Below, piece after piece: positions 26,409 through 36,235 of a stretch of 64,000 bases of DNA; position 1 is the stretch's first letter, and every line of letters starts with the position of its first letter. The notes under the pieces are model-generated. The model had not been told where the DNA came from, made no database searches, and saw only the letters and a program-made list of their open reading frames with translations. A program made the position numbers and the translations under genes. Origin of the DNA: an uncultured Treponema sp. (lineage in GTDB: Bacteria; Spirochaetota; Spirochaetia; Treponematales; Treponemataceae); contig CAMVDX010000002.1 of the NCBI GenBank assembly GCA_947166355.1, positions 186,001 through 250,000 of the forward strand, read 5' to 3'.

Positions 26409-27656
26409 TTATGCTTCATGTATGTCTTTTGCATTTTCAAGACGCTCAATTTCAGAATGAAGAAAATCCAGCCATTCTGTTGGACGGAAAACCGGGCTTG
26501 TAATGAAAACGTCTTTATCGCCACGACCACTCATGTTGATTATTATTGCCTGGTCAGCTGGAATTTCTTTTGCAATTTTCATTGCGGCGGCTCCTGCATG
26601 TGCAGATTCAAGTGCAAATAAAATTCCTTCGTTTCGGGCAAAAAACTGAACAGCTTCTAAAGCTTCTTTATCAAGAATTGAAGTGAACTCAACTCTGCCA
26701 GAGCGGCCAAGCGATGCAAGCTGCGGTCCAATTCCACAGTAGTCGAGACCTGCAGAGATTGAGCGTGTAGGAAGAGCTTGACCATCTTCATCCAGAAGAA
26801 AACGACTCTTGTAACCTTGTAAGATTCCATCACGGGCAGCATTGCCTGTCATGCGGCTTGCATTTTCTCCGACATTAGGACCGATTCCGCCTGCTTCTGC
26901 CCCAATAAGGCGGGGTGATTTTTCGTTAATGAATGGTTCAAAAAATCCTATGGAATTGGAACCGCCTCCTACACAGGCAACCATAGCACCAATTTTTATA
27001 CCACGTTCTTGAGCCTGTTTTTTAACTTCACGTCCTATAACGCTTTGAAACTCTCGTACAATATCTGGGAACGGAGCAGGGCCGAGTGCGCTTCCCAATA
27101 CATAATGTGTTGTGTCTGGATTTGCAGCCCAGTCACGCATAGCTTCATTTACTGCATCTTTTAAGGTACGGCTTCCGCTTGTAACAGGATGTACTTTTGC
27201 CCCATAAAGTTCCATTGACGCAACATTCGGCTGCTGTCGTCGTACATCAACTTCTCCCATATAAATGGTACAGTCCAACCCAAGCTTTGCACAGGCAGCA
27301 GCGGTTGCAAGTCCGTGCTGTCCGGCCCCGGTTTCTGCAATGATTCTTTTTTTACCCATGCGTTTTGCAAGTAAACACTGACCGATTGCATTGTTGATTT
27401 TGTGAGCACCTGTATTTGCAAGTCCTTCGAGCTTGATATAAATCTGAGCACCGCCAAGAAGCTTTGTTGCTGTAGGTGCAAAATAAAGAGGAGTTTCGCG
27501 GCCGATATAGTCTCTGCGAATTATGTTTAACTCATCTAAAAATGCACTGTCGTTCATGGCGTCGTGAAAAGCAACCTCAAGTTCATCAAGGGGGCGTCGC
27601 AAAACTTCTGCAACATATTTACCACCGTAGTTATTAAAAAATCCGTTATCGCTCAT
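26409..27656 (-). CDS. trpB: Tryptophan synthase beta chain
   Basis: PLP enzyme joining indole and serine. NNYGGKYVAEVL at the start, the PLP lysine in GAHKINNAIGQ, the ETGAGQHG loop and GGGSNSIG phosphate cradle are all present. 415 residues. GGAG lies 8 bases before the ATG. TrpB1-type, the partner of TrpA. Confidence 0.97.
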   Translation of the reverse strand: MSDNGFFNNYGGKYVAEVLRRPLDELEVAFHDAMNDSAFLDELNIIRRDYIGRETPLYFAPTATKLLGGAQIYIKLEGLANTGAHKINNAIGQCLLAKRMGKKRIIAETGAGQHGLATAAACAKLGLDCTIYMGEVDVRRQQPNVASMELYGAKVHPVTSGSRTLKDAVNEAMRDWAANPDTTHYVLGSALGPAPFPDIVREFQSVIGREVKKQAQERGIKIGAMVACVGGGSNSIGFFEPFINEKSPRLIGAEAGGIGPNVGENASRMTGNAARDGILQGYKSRFLLDEDGQALPTRSISAGLDYCGIGPQLASLGRSGRVEFTSILDKEALEAVQFFARNEGILFALESAHAGAAAMKIAKEIPADQAIIINMSGRGDKDVFITSPVFRPTEWLDFLHSEIERLENAKDIHEA

Positions 27657-27746
27657 TTTTTATTCTCCTGTAAATACCAATAAATTATATGTCATTGTCG
27701 GGCTTGACTCTGCGATGTTTGCGAAGCAAACTCGTTTACAATCTAA

Positions 27747-29306
27747 TTAATCACTGTTCTTAAAAGATTCTCGTGGCAAGTAAGGGAATGACAACAATTG
27801 TTTCATTTTTTGTGAATTTTTTATTCCCGGTATTTCATCTTCAATTCCACTTGAAACATCAATTAATTCCGGATGATAATTTTGCATTGCATTGTAAATA
27901 TTATCTGGAGTGATATTTCCGGCAATCCATTTGATTTCATATGTTGATTTCTCTGGAAGAGCAGCTTTACAATTAATAAAGTCCTTTGAATCCAGAAGAA
28001 CACGCATTTCACCTTCAGAAATTAATTTTTCATATTCTTCAAAATTTCCAACTGCAAAATAATGCGGCAGTGAAAGTAAGTCTTTACTAACAGCTTCATA
28101 AGGTATCTTATGAAATTGCAATGCATCAAATATTCCGTCTTTTACAAGCTGAATTGCTTTTTTACTTTCCGGAGAATCCAGGTTCACAATTACTGCAATT
28201 TTTTTGCAATGCAGATTACTGAGTTGGGGCAGAAGTTTTTCTAAACGGTCTTCATGCGTCACACTTCGCGGAAATGCATCTGCAAAAATAAAGCCAAGGA
28301 ATGATGCTCCGAGTTCATCTGCAAGAACAGCGTCTTGTGAACGTGTAAATCCGCAAAGCTTAATGATTGGGTTGTCTGAACCAGGCTTTGCAGATTCTTT
28401 GAAAAGAGAAGCGGCTTCAGATTCAGAATAATTTTTTAAGGAATTAAAATCCTGACAATAGCTTTTCCAGAATTCAGAATTCATTGTCGGTTTAGAATTC
28501 ATAAAGCTCTGAACAAGTCCCTGGCGGAGTTCTGGATTTTTTGCAGCGGCTTCGCCAAGCAGCAGGCCCGTAAAGCCCATAGAACTAACTGCAGCTGCGC
28601 ATTCATAATTTGTAACTCCGCTTTCAAAAATAATTCTTGCGTTTGCGCCTATGATTTTCTGAATTTTAGAAAACATAATGCAAGGACGAAGAAGGTCAAT
28701 CTTGAATGTTGTGAGATCTCGGCTGTTTACCCCAAAAACAAAGTTTTCTGACGGAACTTGTGACGCAATAAATCGGATCTTTTCTAAATCTTCATCTGAA
28801 CGGATTTCGATTAAAGCATTCAGCCCAAAGCGAACTACTTCCTGTGCCATTTTCAAAAGTTCATCTTTTGAAAGAATTCGGGCAATGAGAAGAACAGCAT
28901 CTGCTCCCGCTAAGTAAGAGATTTCAATTTCTTCCGGAAAGAGTAAAAAATCTTTACGAAGTACTGCAGGTGTCGTATTTTTATCCAGAGCATTTTTATC
29001 AACTGCCTGGCAAACTGACATTAAGTCTGTCAGTGAACCCTTAAAATAATTTTTTTCGGTCAGACAGCTTATTGCGCCAGCACCGGCTTTTATATAAGAT
29101 TCGGCAGTTTCGTACGAATTAAGTTCTGGAGCAATGTCTCCCTTACTTGGAGATGCACGTTTTACTTCAAGAATCACACCTTTTGATTTTAAGAAAGGAT
29201 GAATATCTCGTGTGCGTTCTTTTGGAAGATTTGTTCCAAAATTTAATCCCAGAGTAAGAATGTCATTTTTTCTTTTTTCAATTATTGTTGTAAGAATATC
29301 TTTCAT
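27747..29306 (-). CDS. trpCF: Indole-3-glycerol phosphate synthase / phosphoribosylanthranilate isomerase fusion
   Basis: Two TIM barrels in one chain. The N-terminal half is TrpC (ILEVKRASPSKG, VLRKDFL, IFESGVTN, LLLGEAAAK); the C-terminal half from about residue 315 is TrpF (IKLCGFTRSQDA, LGFIFADAFPRSV, DVSSGIE). They perform the two steps before tryptophan synthase. I start at 29306 (MKDILTTI); the upstream extension overlaps the end of trpGD in another frame. The ribosome site is weak. The TrpC-TrpF order is as in enteric bacteria, with a linker of about 60 residues. Confidence 0.93.
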   Translation of the reverse strand: MKDILTTIIEKRKNDILTLGLNFGTNLPKERTRDIHPFLKSKGVILEVKRASPSKGDIAPELNSYETAESYIKAGAGAISCLTEKNYFKGSLTDLMSVCQAVDKNALDKNTTPAVLRKDFLLFPEEIEISYLAGADAVLLIARILSKDELLKMAQEVVRFGLNALIEIRSDEDLEKIRFIASQVPSENFVFGVNSRDLTTFKIDLLRPCIMFSKIQKIIGANARIIFESGVTNYECAAAVSSMGFTGLLLGEAAAKNPELRQGLVQSFMNSKPTMNSEFWKSYCQDFNSLKNYSESEAASLFKESAKPGSDNPIIKLCGFTRSQDAVLADELGASFLGFIFADAFPRSVTHEDRLEKLLPQLSNLHCKKIAVIVNLDSPESKKAIQLVKDGIFDALQFHKIPYEAVSKDLLSLPHYFAVGNFEEYEKLISEGEMRVLLDSKDFINCKAALPEKSTYEIKWIAGNITPDNIYNAMQNYHPELIDVSSGIEDEIPGIKNSQKMKQLLSFPYLPRESFKNSD

Positions 29307-29349
29307 GTAAAATCCATGGTGATGCAGAAAGGGGAATCCCCCTTCCTTG

Positions 29350-30978
29350 TTATGCACAAAGTTCCTCTGAAACCTTCTGAATTTCATGCAGCTTTGCAAG
29401 TGTACTTCCACTTGAAAGGGCTGCAAGCGCCATGTCATAACCATCTTTTAAGGTTTTAGCTTTGCCGCTCAAATAAAGAACAGCACCGGCATTAAGACCA
29501 ACTGCGGCACGAATTGTTTTTCGTCCGCCACCATTAAGAACTTCTTGTGCGAGCTTTGCATTGTCAGCACCACTGCCTCCTTCAAGTTCTTCTTCAGAAA
29601 CTCCTATGATTCCAAATTTTGAAGGTTCAATTACATAGCGGTATTCTTTGCCATCCTCATTAATCTGAAAAACATCGGTTGGCTGGCAAGGAGATATTTC
29701 ATCAAAACCATCACGGCTGTGAATTACCATAACACGTTTTGCTCCGAGAGCCTTTGCCGCTCTTGCATAGTCTTCCATTAAATCTTCACTATATACTCCA
29801 AGAACTTCATATTCAGCGCCAGCCGGATTCAAGAGAGGACCAAGTACATTAAAGATTGTCTTAATTCCAAGTGCTTTACGAACCGGTGCCGCAAAACGCA
29901 TTGCTGCATGATAAACCGGAGCCATTAAAAAGCCGAAGCCTGTCTGTTCAACCAGATTTGCTGTTTTTTCTGGTTCTGCCATAATTTTGATTCCGAGGTT
30001 TTCAAAAAAGTCTGCGGCGCCGCTCTTAGAAGAAACTGCTCTGTTTCCGTGCTTTGCTACTGGTTGACCACAGCTTGCAGCAACAAGAGCTGACATAGAA
30101 GAAATGTTAAAGCTTCCTTTTCCGTCTCCGCCAGTTCCAACAATTTCTGCAAGACCGTTGTTATTGTTTGCATTAGTATTCTGTAATGGGAAAGGAGTTT
30201 TCTTTTTCAAAAGAGCTTCTGCACAACCTGCCATTTCATCTGCAGTAGGAAGGCCAAGGGCAGCCATTGCAGTAAGAATTGAAGCAGTTGCTTTTTCATC
30301 CATTGTTCCGTCTGTAAGATTTTCCATAAAGAAAGAAGCCTGCTCACGGGTTAATGGTTTTTTCTCATCAATAAGCTGTTTAAGATATTCAGAAACAGGA
30401 AGATTGTCACGGCGATAATTTAAGAAGCCCTTAAATAAATCAAGACATGCCTGACTTGCAATACTTTCCGGATGAAACTGAACACCTTCAATTGGCAGTG
30501 ACTTATGACGAATACCCATGATGTCTCCATCCTGAGCACGCGCTGTTACTTCGAAGTCAGACGGCAAAGTTGCTTCATCTATAACTAACGAATGGTAGCG
30601 TGTGAACTTCGCAGATTTTCCGATAGTGCGGAAAATACCTCGACCATCCAGATTGATTTCTTCTATGATTCCATGCTTAATGAATTTTGCACCTACTATC
30701 TTAGCGCCAAAGGCTTCTCCAATTGCCTGATGTCCAAGACAGATTCCAAGAATTGGAATTTTACCTGCAAAAAAACGGATTGCTTCAATGCAAATTCCTG
30801 CACTGCCAGGATTTCCAGGTCCTGGTGAAACTATCAGTTTTGACGGATTCATAGAGGCAAGCTGTTCTACTGTCACCTCATCATTTCGCACAATCTTAAT
30901 TTCTTCTTTTGTTGCGCATTCAAGAGCCTGCACAACATTAAATGTAAAACTGTCATAATTATCAATAACCAATATCAT
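29350..30978 (-). CDS. trpGD: Anthranilate synthase glutaminase / anthranilate phosphoribosyltransferase fusion
   Basis: The N-terminal 195 residues are the glutamine amidotransferase TrpG (DNYDSFTFN, SPGPGNPGSAG, nucleophile Cys in ILGICLGHQAIGE, GVQFHPES). The rest is TrpD (EIVGTGGDGKGSFNIS, KHGNRAVSSKSGAADF, NVLGPLLNPA). It supplies ammonia to TrpE and then attaches phosphoribose to anthranilate. Same fusion as E. coli TrpGD. A run of four Asn (about 268-274) marks a low-complexity loop. GGAG precedes the ATG. Confidence 0.95.
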   Translation of the reverse strand: MILVIDNYDSFTFNVVQALECATKEEIKIVRNDEVTVEQLASMNPSKLIVSPGPGNPGSAGICIEAIRFFAGKIPILGICLGHQAIGEAFGAKIVGAKFIKHGIIEEINLDGRGIFRTIGKSAKFTRYHSLVIDEATLPSDFEVTARAQDGDIMGIRHKSLPIEGVQFHPESIASQACLDLFKGFLNYRRDNLPVSEYLKQLIDEKKPLTREQASFFMENLTDGTMDEKATASILTAMAALGLPTADEMAGCAEALLKKKTPFPLQNTNANNNNGLAEIVGTGGDGKGSFNISSMSALVAASCGQPVAKHGNRAVSSKSGAADFFENLGIKIMAEPEKTANLVEQTGFGFLMAPVYHAAMRFAAPVRKALGIKTIFNVLGPLLNPAGAEYEVLGVYSEDLMEDYARAAKALGAKRVMVIHSRDGFDEISPCQPTDVFQINEDGKEYRYVIEPSKFGIIGVSEEELEGGSGADNAKLAQEVLNGGGRKTIRAAVGLNAGAVLYLSGKAKTLKDGYDMALAALSSGSTLAKLHEIQKVSEELCA

Positions 30979-30999
30979 TTTTCATTCTCCTGTTTCTGC

Positions 31000-31069
31000 G
31001 GTAGTTTCGACAGGCTCAACCACCGTATTTATAGAAGTCTCTTTGGTGGTTGAGCTTGTCGAAACCACC
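31000..31069. repeat. Family B palindrome, complete copy
   Basis: GGTAGTTTCGACAGGCTCAA at the left and TTGAGCTTGTCGAAACCACC at the right, around CCACCGTATTT...TTTGGTGG. The halves are near-perfect inverted repeats and would form a 30-bp stem in the trpE-trpGD mRNA. Confidence 0.85.
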
Positions 31070-31077
31070 TTTTGAGC

Positions 31078-32535
31078 TTATTTAGTCAAAGTATCAATCA
31101 AAGCACCGAGTTTTTCACAAGTTTCGGTGAACTCTCTCTCAGGTTCGGAATCGTAAACAATTCCGCCACCTGCCTGAAGGTTCCATACATTACCCTGGCG
31201 TAATGCGCAACGGATTGAAATGCAGAAATCAAGGTCTCCGTTTGGCTGAATGTAACCAACTGCGCCTGCATAAAAACGCCGCTTTGTTTTTTCAAGGCCG
31301 CTTAGAATCTGCATTGCATTAATCTTTGGAGCTCCGCTTACTGTTCCGGCAGGGAAGGATGCACGAAGAACCTGGATTGGTTTTACTCCTTCCCGAACTT
31401 TACCTTCTGTTGTGCTTACAAGATGAATTACATGACTGAAAAGTTCACATTCCATATATTGAGACACTTCGACGCTGCCTCGTTCACAAACACGGCCAAG
31501 GTCATTACGTGCCAGGTCCACAAGCATAAGATGTTCTGCCTGTTCCTTAGGATTATTTTGAAGTTCAATTTTTAGTTTTTCATCTTCAGCTTCTGTTTTG
31601 CCACGTCGGATAGTTCCTGCAATCGGATGAATTATAGCTTTGCCTTTGCGAACTCTCACAAGACTTTCTGGTGAGGCACCTGTAAACTGGAAATCTCCAA
31701 AATCAATATAGAAAAGATATGGAGAAGGATTTACTTTACGAAGCTTTCCGTAAACTGCAAGAGCTTCTGCTTCACATTCAATCTGAACTCGGCGGCTTGG
31801 AACGGCCTGAATCAAATCTCCTGCAACAATATGCTTTTTTAACTCTATAACCTTTTTTATATATTCAGCCTTGCTTGCTTCCATGTCAGTAAGCATTTTG
31901 TATTTAAAGCTTTGATTATCTTCTTCAACATAAGAAAAATCCATATCGTTTATGCGCTTAAGAATGCGTTCCATTGCAGCGCCTAAGTCAATCTGATGTT
32001 CATTATAATTCAAACCAAAAATGTGAAGTTCTTCAGTAAAGTGGTCAAAAATTATGTAAATGTGTCCGGTAATGAACAAACTTTCAGGGATATTCAAATC
32101 ATCTTTCTGCTCAAAAAAACGGATGTTATCACAGTGTTTTGCGAACTCATAGCTTAAATATCCCAATCCACTGGCGGGAAGTGGGAGTTCGGTAAGAGGG
32201 CCTTGAGGAAGGACATTTTGACGTGCAATGTAGAGCAGCGCATCAAGAATGTCAGGAGTTTTTTCATTGCCAAGTGCGTCGTAACTTTTTTCTCCTTCCA
32301 TTGCGGCCTTCATGTCAAAAGGAGATTCTTTTCCATCTATAATAATAGAAATCTGCTCTTCATCCTGTTTAATTTTAAAAGCTTCTTCTGTCATCAAAAT
32401 TGAATAGCGCTCACGGCCTTTTGCAAAGCTTGCAGATTCCAGAATTGCAGTTGCTCCGATTTTCTTTGCAAGAAGATAAGGTGTGTAGCGCGAATTCGAT
32501 ATACATTTATAAATCAAATCCATACGGTTTGCCAT
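31078..32535 (-). CDS. trpE: Anthranilate synthase component I
   Basis: Makes anthranilate from chorismate with ammonia from TrpG. The chorismate-binding C-terminal half shows FTGASPESLVRV, HPIAGTIRRG, ARNDLGRV, GTVSGAPKINAM and FYAGAVGYI. 485 residues. The N-terminal part is typical of TrpE rather than PabB. First gene of the operon; GAGAGGT is its ribosome site. Expression is probably controlled by the palindrome array at 32569-32637. Confidence 0.95.
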   Translation of the reverse strand: MANRMDLIYKCISNSRYTPYLLAKKIGATAILESASFAKGRERYSILMTEEAFKIKQDEEQISIIIDGKESPFDMKAAMEGEKSYDALGNEKTPDILDALLYIARQNVLPQGPLTELPLPASGLGYLSYEFAKHCDNIRFFEQKDDLNIPESLFITGHIYIIFDHFTEELHIFGLNYNEHQIDLGAAMERILKRINDMDFSYVEEDNQSFKYKMLTDMEASKAEYIKKVIELKKHIVAGDLIQAVPSRRVQIECEAEALAVYGKLRKVNPSPYLFYIDFGDFQFTGASPESLVRVRKGKAIIHPIAGTIRRGKTEAEDEKLKIELQNNPKEQAEHLMLVDLARNDLGRVCERGSVEVSQYMECELFSHVIHLVSTTEGKVREGVKPIQVLRASFPAGTVSGAPKINAMQILSGLEKTKRRFYAGAVGYIQPNGDLDFCISIRCALRQGNVWNLQAGGGIVYDSEPEREFTETCEKLGALIDTLTK

Positions 32536-32568
32536 TTTTTTTACCTCTCTGTTTTGTACTATAGATTT

Positions 32569-32637
32569 GTTACTATAAGTAGTAACGTTTCTATTAATAG
32601 TAACTTAACACGAGAGAATGTTTCTGTCAATAGAAAC
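32569..32637 (-). promoter_or_regulatory. trp operon promoter with three 18-bp operator-like palindromes
   Basis: Three related sites: GTTACTATAAGTAGTAAC (32569-32586), GTTTCTATTAATAGTAAC (32587-32604) and GTTTCTGTCAATAGAAAC (32620-32637). All have arms GTTwCTr / tAGwAAC around 4 bases. A minus-strand -35 TTGACA (32630-32625) lies inside the third site, and a weak -10 TAAGTT (32607-32602) overlaps the second. A protein bound here would block RNA polymerase. A tryptophan repressor is the obvious candidate but no such gene is in the window. Confidence 0.65.
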
Positions 32638-32669
32638 ATTAATAATATTTTGTTATCTGGATTTAAAAA

Positions 32670-32870
32670 AGTCATCCCCCGGATTGACCGGGGGATCTGT
32701 ATAGAAAAAAATGTGTTATCGCGATGTTCAGCTCCATTTGTCATTGCGAGGAACCACAAGGTGAGGTATTACGTCATTGCGAGGAGCCCGAAGGGCGACG
32801 CGGCAATCAACAATGAAAGGGGTCTCAACATTGTAGATTGCTTCACCTGCGGCTCGCAATGACGAGAAAG
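32670..32870. repeat. Family C and D repeats between leuS and trpE
   Basis: CATCCCCCGGATTGACCGGG (hairpin, 32671-32698) is followed by three family C units: GTCATTGCGAGGAACCAC, CGTCATTGCGAGGAGCCC and GATTGCTTCACC...GCTCGCAATGACG. No gene is seen in the 342-bp gap. Confidence 0.75.
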
Positions 32871-32877
32871 GGATAAT

Positions 32878-35430
32878 CTATTTCACTACGATATTTACCA
32901 GCTTATCTTTTACAACAATGCACTTTACAATCTCGTGACCGTCTGTAAACTTCTTTACACCTTCACGAGCAAAAGCAATTTCTTTAAGGCTGTCGTCTGA
33001 GCTGCCAGGTGCTGCTTCAAATGTATCGCGCTTCTTGCCGTTTACCATTACAACGATTGTCTTTACATCATCTTTTGCAAAGTCTTCGTTAATCTTTGGC
33101 CATGTAACGTAGGCAATCGATTCTTTGTTACCAAGCTTCTCCCAGAGCTCTTCGCCAAGGTGTGGTGCGTAAGGGGAGAGAACCTTTACGAAATCTGGCC
33201 ACATAGCGCGAGGAACTTCCGGAAGCTTTGAAAGCTCATTAATGAAAATCATCATCTGGCTGATTGCTGTGTTGAAGTTCAGCGTTGCTGTATCATCAGT
33301 TACCTTTTTGATTGTCTGAGCAAAAGTCTTGCGGGCGCTGATAAGTGCCTTGTCTTCGAGTTTACCTGTGATGTCGATGTCAACCATCGGCTTTTCGCTT
33401 ACAGACCAAACCTTTTCGAGGAAGCGGTGAATACCAACGATACCCTGAGTTGCCCATGGCTTAGACATTGTAAGAGGTCCCATGAACATTTCGTACATAC
33501 GAACAGAGTCTGCACCATAAGCCTTAATTTCATCATCAGGATTTACTACGTTCTTGAGCGACTTAGACATCTTGGCAACAATCTGCTCCAGTTCTTCGCC
33601 GGTTGCCTTTTCATAGTATTTTCCGTCGTCGCGCTGTTCAACTTCATCAACTGGAACCAGAGTTTTGTTCTTTCTCTGGAAGGCAAATGAAGTAATCATA
33701 CCCTGGTTTACAAGGCGCTGGAACGGCTCTTTTGTGCTTACTACACCGATATCATAAAGTACCTTGTGCCAGAAGCGGGCATAGAGGAGGTGAAGAACGG
33801 CATGCTCAGCACCACCAATGTAAAGGTCTACAGGCATCCAGTACTTTTCTTTTTCAGGAGCACAGAAAACTTTGTCGTTGTGTGGGTCCAGATAGCGCAG
33901 GTAGTACCAGCAGCTTCCTCCCCACTGAGGCATTGTATTTGTTTCGCGTTTAGCAGGCTTACCGCACTTTGGACACTTGCAGTTTACCCATTCATCAATT
34001 GCAGCAAGAGGAGACTCACCGGTTCCTGTAGGCTGATATGACTTAACCTCAGGAAGCTTTAATGGGAGCTCTTCTTCTGGAACAGGAACTGTTCCACAGT
34101 CAGGGCAGTGTACCAGAGGAATTGGTTCACCCCAGTAGCGCTGGCGGCTGTATACCCAGTCGCGGAGTTTATAGTTGATAGCCTTGCGGCCGATTTTCTT
34201 TTCTTCAAGGAATTCCAGCATCTTTGCAATTGCGTCTGCCTTGTTGAGACCATCGAGGAATTCTGAGTTTACGTGGATTCCGTCCTGTGTCCATGCCTGT
34301 TTCTGTACGTCAACTTCTGATTTAAGAACTTCAATGATTGGCAGATTGAACTTCTTTGCGAATTCCCAGTCGCGGTCATCGTGAGCAGGTACGGCCATAA
34401 TTGCACCTGTACCGTAAGAAATCAAAACGTAGTCTGCAATCCAGATTGGAATCAGTTTTCCGTTTACAGGGTTAATTGCATAGCTTCCGCTGAATACACC
34501 AGTCTTGTCCTTTGCAAGGTCTGTACGCTCAAGGTCAGACTTCTTTGCTGCCGCTTCCTGATAAGCCTTTACAGCATCTGCCTGTTCAGCAGTTGTGATT
34601 TCAGGAATGATTTTGTGCTCTGGCGAAACAACCATGTAAGTTGCACCAAACAAAGTATCGCAGCGGGTAGTGTAAACAGTGAGCTTGTTATCAGTTGGCT
34701 TTCCGTCCTTGTCTGCTACAGTAAAGGTAACCTCGGCACCGGTTGATTTTCCAATCCAGTTGTGCTGCATTGCCTTTACGCTTTCCGGCCAGTCGAGACC
34801 TTCCAGGTCTGCATCAAGGCGGTCTGCATAATCAGTAATCTTCAAAATCCACTGGCGGATTGTTTTGTGAGTTACTTCTGCACCACAGCGGTCGCACTTT
34901 CCGTCTTTTACTTCTTCGTTTGCAAGACCAGTCATACAAGAAGGACACCAGTTGATTGGAGTCTGTGCTTCGTATGCCAAGCCCCTCTTGTAGAGCTGGA
35001 GGAAAATCCACTGTGTCCATTTATAATAGTCAGGCTCACAGGTAGACACGCAGCGGTCCCAGTCGTAGCTGAAGCCGAGCGACTTAATCTGCTGTGTAAA
35101 GTGTTCGATATTTGCGTTAGTTGTTGTCTTTGGATGAGTTCCGGTTTTAATTGCATAGTTTTCTGCAGGAAGACCGAAAGCGTCGTATCCCATAGGATGG
35201 AGTACGTTATATCCATTCATGCGCAGGTAGCGGCAGTAAATATCTGTTGCAGTGTAGCCTTCAGGATGTCCTACATGTAGGCCGGCTGCACTTGGATAAG
35301 GGAACATATCAAGGACATACATGCGTTTCTCTGGAGGGAATTTTTCGTCCTCTGTTACCTTGAAAGTTTTGTGTTCGTCCCAATACTTCTGCCATTTAGG
35401 CTCGATTGATTCAAAAGGATACTTACTCAT
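32878..35430 (-). CDS. leuS: Leucyl-tRNA synthetase
   Basis: Charges tRNA-Leu. [12 protein letters not shown] is the HIGH motif (about residue 50), an editing domain sits in the middle ([14 protein letters not shown]), zinc-type cysteines in [10 protein letters not shown] and CPKCGKP, and KMSKS at about 620. 850 residues. I start at 35430 (MSKYPFES), after GGGG; an upstream in-frame ATG at 35454 would lie in a hairpin. The leader holds two long palindromes but no T-box features. Confidence 0.95.
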   Translation of the reverse strand: MSKYPFESIEPKWQKYWDEHKTFKVTEDEKFPPEKRMYVLDMFPYPSAAGLHVGHPEGYTATDIYCRYLRMNGYNVLHPMGYDAFGLPAENYAIKTGTHPKTTTNANIEHFTQQIKSLGFSYDWDRCVSTCEPDYYKWTQWIFLQLYKRGLAYEAQTPINWCPSCMTGLANEEVKDGKCDRCGAEVTHKTIRQWILKITDYADRLDADLEGLDWPESVKAMQHNWIGKSTGAEVTFTVADKDGKPTDNKLTVYTTRCDTLFGATYMVVSPEHKIIPEITTAEQADAVKAYQEAAAKKSDLERTDLAKDKTGVFSGSYAINPVNGKLIPIWIADYVLISYGTGAIMAVPAHDDRDWEFAKKFNLPIIEVLKSEVDVQKQAWTQDGIHVNSEFLDGLNKADAIAKMLEFLEEKKIGRKAINYKLRDWVYSRQRYWGEPIPLVHCPDCGTVPVPEEELPLKLPEVKSYQPTGTGESPLAAIDEWVNCKCPKCGKPAKRETNTMPQWGGSCWYYLRYLDPHNDKVFCAPEKEKYWMPVDLYIGGAEHAVLHLLYARFWHKVLYDIGVVSTKEPFQRLVNQGMITSFAFQRKNKTLVPVDEVEQRDDGKYYEKATGEELEQIVAKMSKSLKNVVNPDDEIKAYGADSVRMYEMFMGPLTMSKPWATQGIVGIHRFLEKVWSVSEKPMVDIDITGKLEDKALISARKTFAQTIKKVTDDTATLNFNTAISQMMIFINELSKLPEVPRAMWPDFVKVLSPYAPHLGEELWEKLGNKESIAYVTWPKINEDFAKDDVKTIVVMVNGKKRDTFEAAPGSSDDSLKEIAFAREGVKKFTDGHEIVKCIVVKDKLVNIVVK

Positions 35431-35486
35431 TTTACGTTTACCCCGTTGCGACATTGAGGTCGCTTTTTTTAGAACTAGTAGATATT

Positions 35487-35541
35487 CAAGTTTATGCTTG
35501 CATAAACTTGGTAAGTAAACATTACAGGATATAATGTTTAC
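35487..35541. promoter_or_regulatory. Two perfect palindromes upstream of leuS
   Basis: CAAGTTTATGC/GCATAAACTTG with a 2-base centre (35487-35510) and GTAAACATTA/TAATGTTTAC with a 7-base centre (35515-35541). Both share the word GTTTA(T/C). They look like a double operator or cruciform. A further hairpin, GCGAC-ATTGAG-GTCGC followed by seven T on the plus strand (35448-35470), has no plus-strand gene to terminate. The gap 35455-35628 holds no gene. Confidence 0.5.
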
Positions 35542-35628
35542 GACATTATATAGAAAAAATCGATTAGTGAAAATATGTGATGAGAAAGAAAATATGATTG
35601 CCTCGAGGGTCTTAATGATTTTTACGGA

Positions 35629-36231
35629 TTAAAACTCAACAGAGTTCGCTTCGAGGTATGTATAAGAAACGCCATCGGTTTCTATCAATTTATAAATGCC
35701 TGTAACGGTAATGTCATCACCGGGCTTTGGAAAGTCGTCGGGGTAGGTATGATTTCCCGGCCATACGAATTCTAGTCCCTGCTGACAGCAGGCAGTTGCG
35801 TCGGGAACAATTACGGCATAGTAGAGTTTTCCAGTTTCTGTGTCTACGTAGGTTTCAAACCAGCCTTTTACTTTGATGTTTTTTTCTATATAGTCTTCCG
35901 CCATTATGAGCATATCAAAAATTGTTGAATAAATCATTGTTGCAGACATTTTTGTAAGATCCAGGTCTACTTTTGAAAGGGCGGGCGTCGTGGTGGTTTC
36001 GATACGCCCTGGCGGGCACTCAACCACCGTATTTTCAGACGCCACCGAACTTTTTGCCTCGGCTGCGGCCTGAAGACCTGAGTTATCTGTATTATCCTTT
36101 GCCTTACATGAGAGCAAAGCGTTAGGGATCGTCGCGAGTACACCGCAGGCCAGAATGGCCGAGGAGTATCGAGCAAGAGCCCGACGGCAGCGCAGCTGCC
36201 GGAACGCCCAAATATTTTTGAATAAAATCAT
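35629..36231 (-). CDS. Putative lipoprotein linked to zinc-type ABC importer
   Basis: 200 residues. A basic N-terminus and hydrophobic stretch (SAILACGVLATIPNALLSC) end in a lipobox-like LLSC, so it is probably a lipoprotein. The domain from about residue 90 contains KGWFETYVDTETGKLYYAV, ATACCQQGLEFVW and YPDDFPKPGDDITVTGIY; the paired Cys and the His nearby could bind metal. Residues 69-80 (part of ENTVVECPPGRIETTTT) come from an inserted family B repeat, located in the linker before the folded domain. It starts 4 bases after znuB's stop, so it belongs to that operon. Not a ZnuA-type binding protein by size. Confidence 0.7.
   Translation of the reverse strand: MILFKNIWAFRQLRCRRALARYSSAILACGVLATIPNALLSCKAKDNTDNSGLQAAAEAKSSVASENTVVECPPGRIETTTTPALSKVDLDLTKMSATMIYSTIFDMLIMAEDYIEKNIKVKGWFETYVDTETGKLYYAVIVPDATACCQQGLEFVWPGNHTYPDDFPKPGDDITVTGIYKLIETDGVSYTYLEANSVEF
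35992..36028. repeat. Family B repeat inside the lipoprotein gene
   Basis: GGTGGTTTCGATACGCCC and GGGCACTCAACCACC are the two family halves. It keeps the reading frame and is translated. Confidence 0.8.
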
Positions 36232-36235
36232 ACTT

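Noticed and set aside
35431..35628. T-box leader for leuS
   Set aside because: No AGGGTGG-type box, specifier loop or antiterminator could be found; only palindromes.
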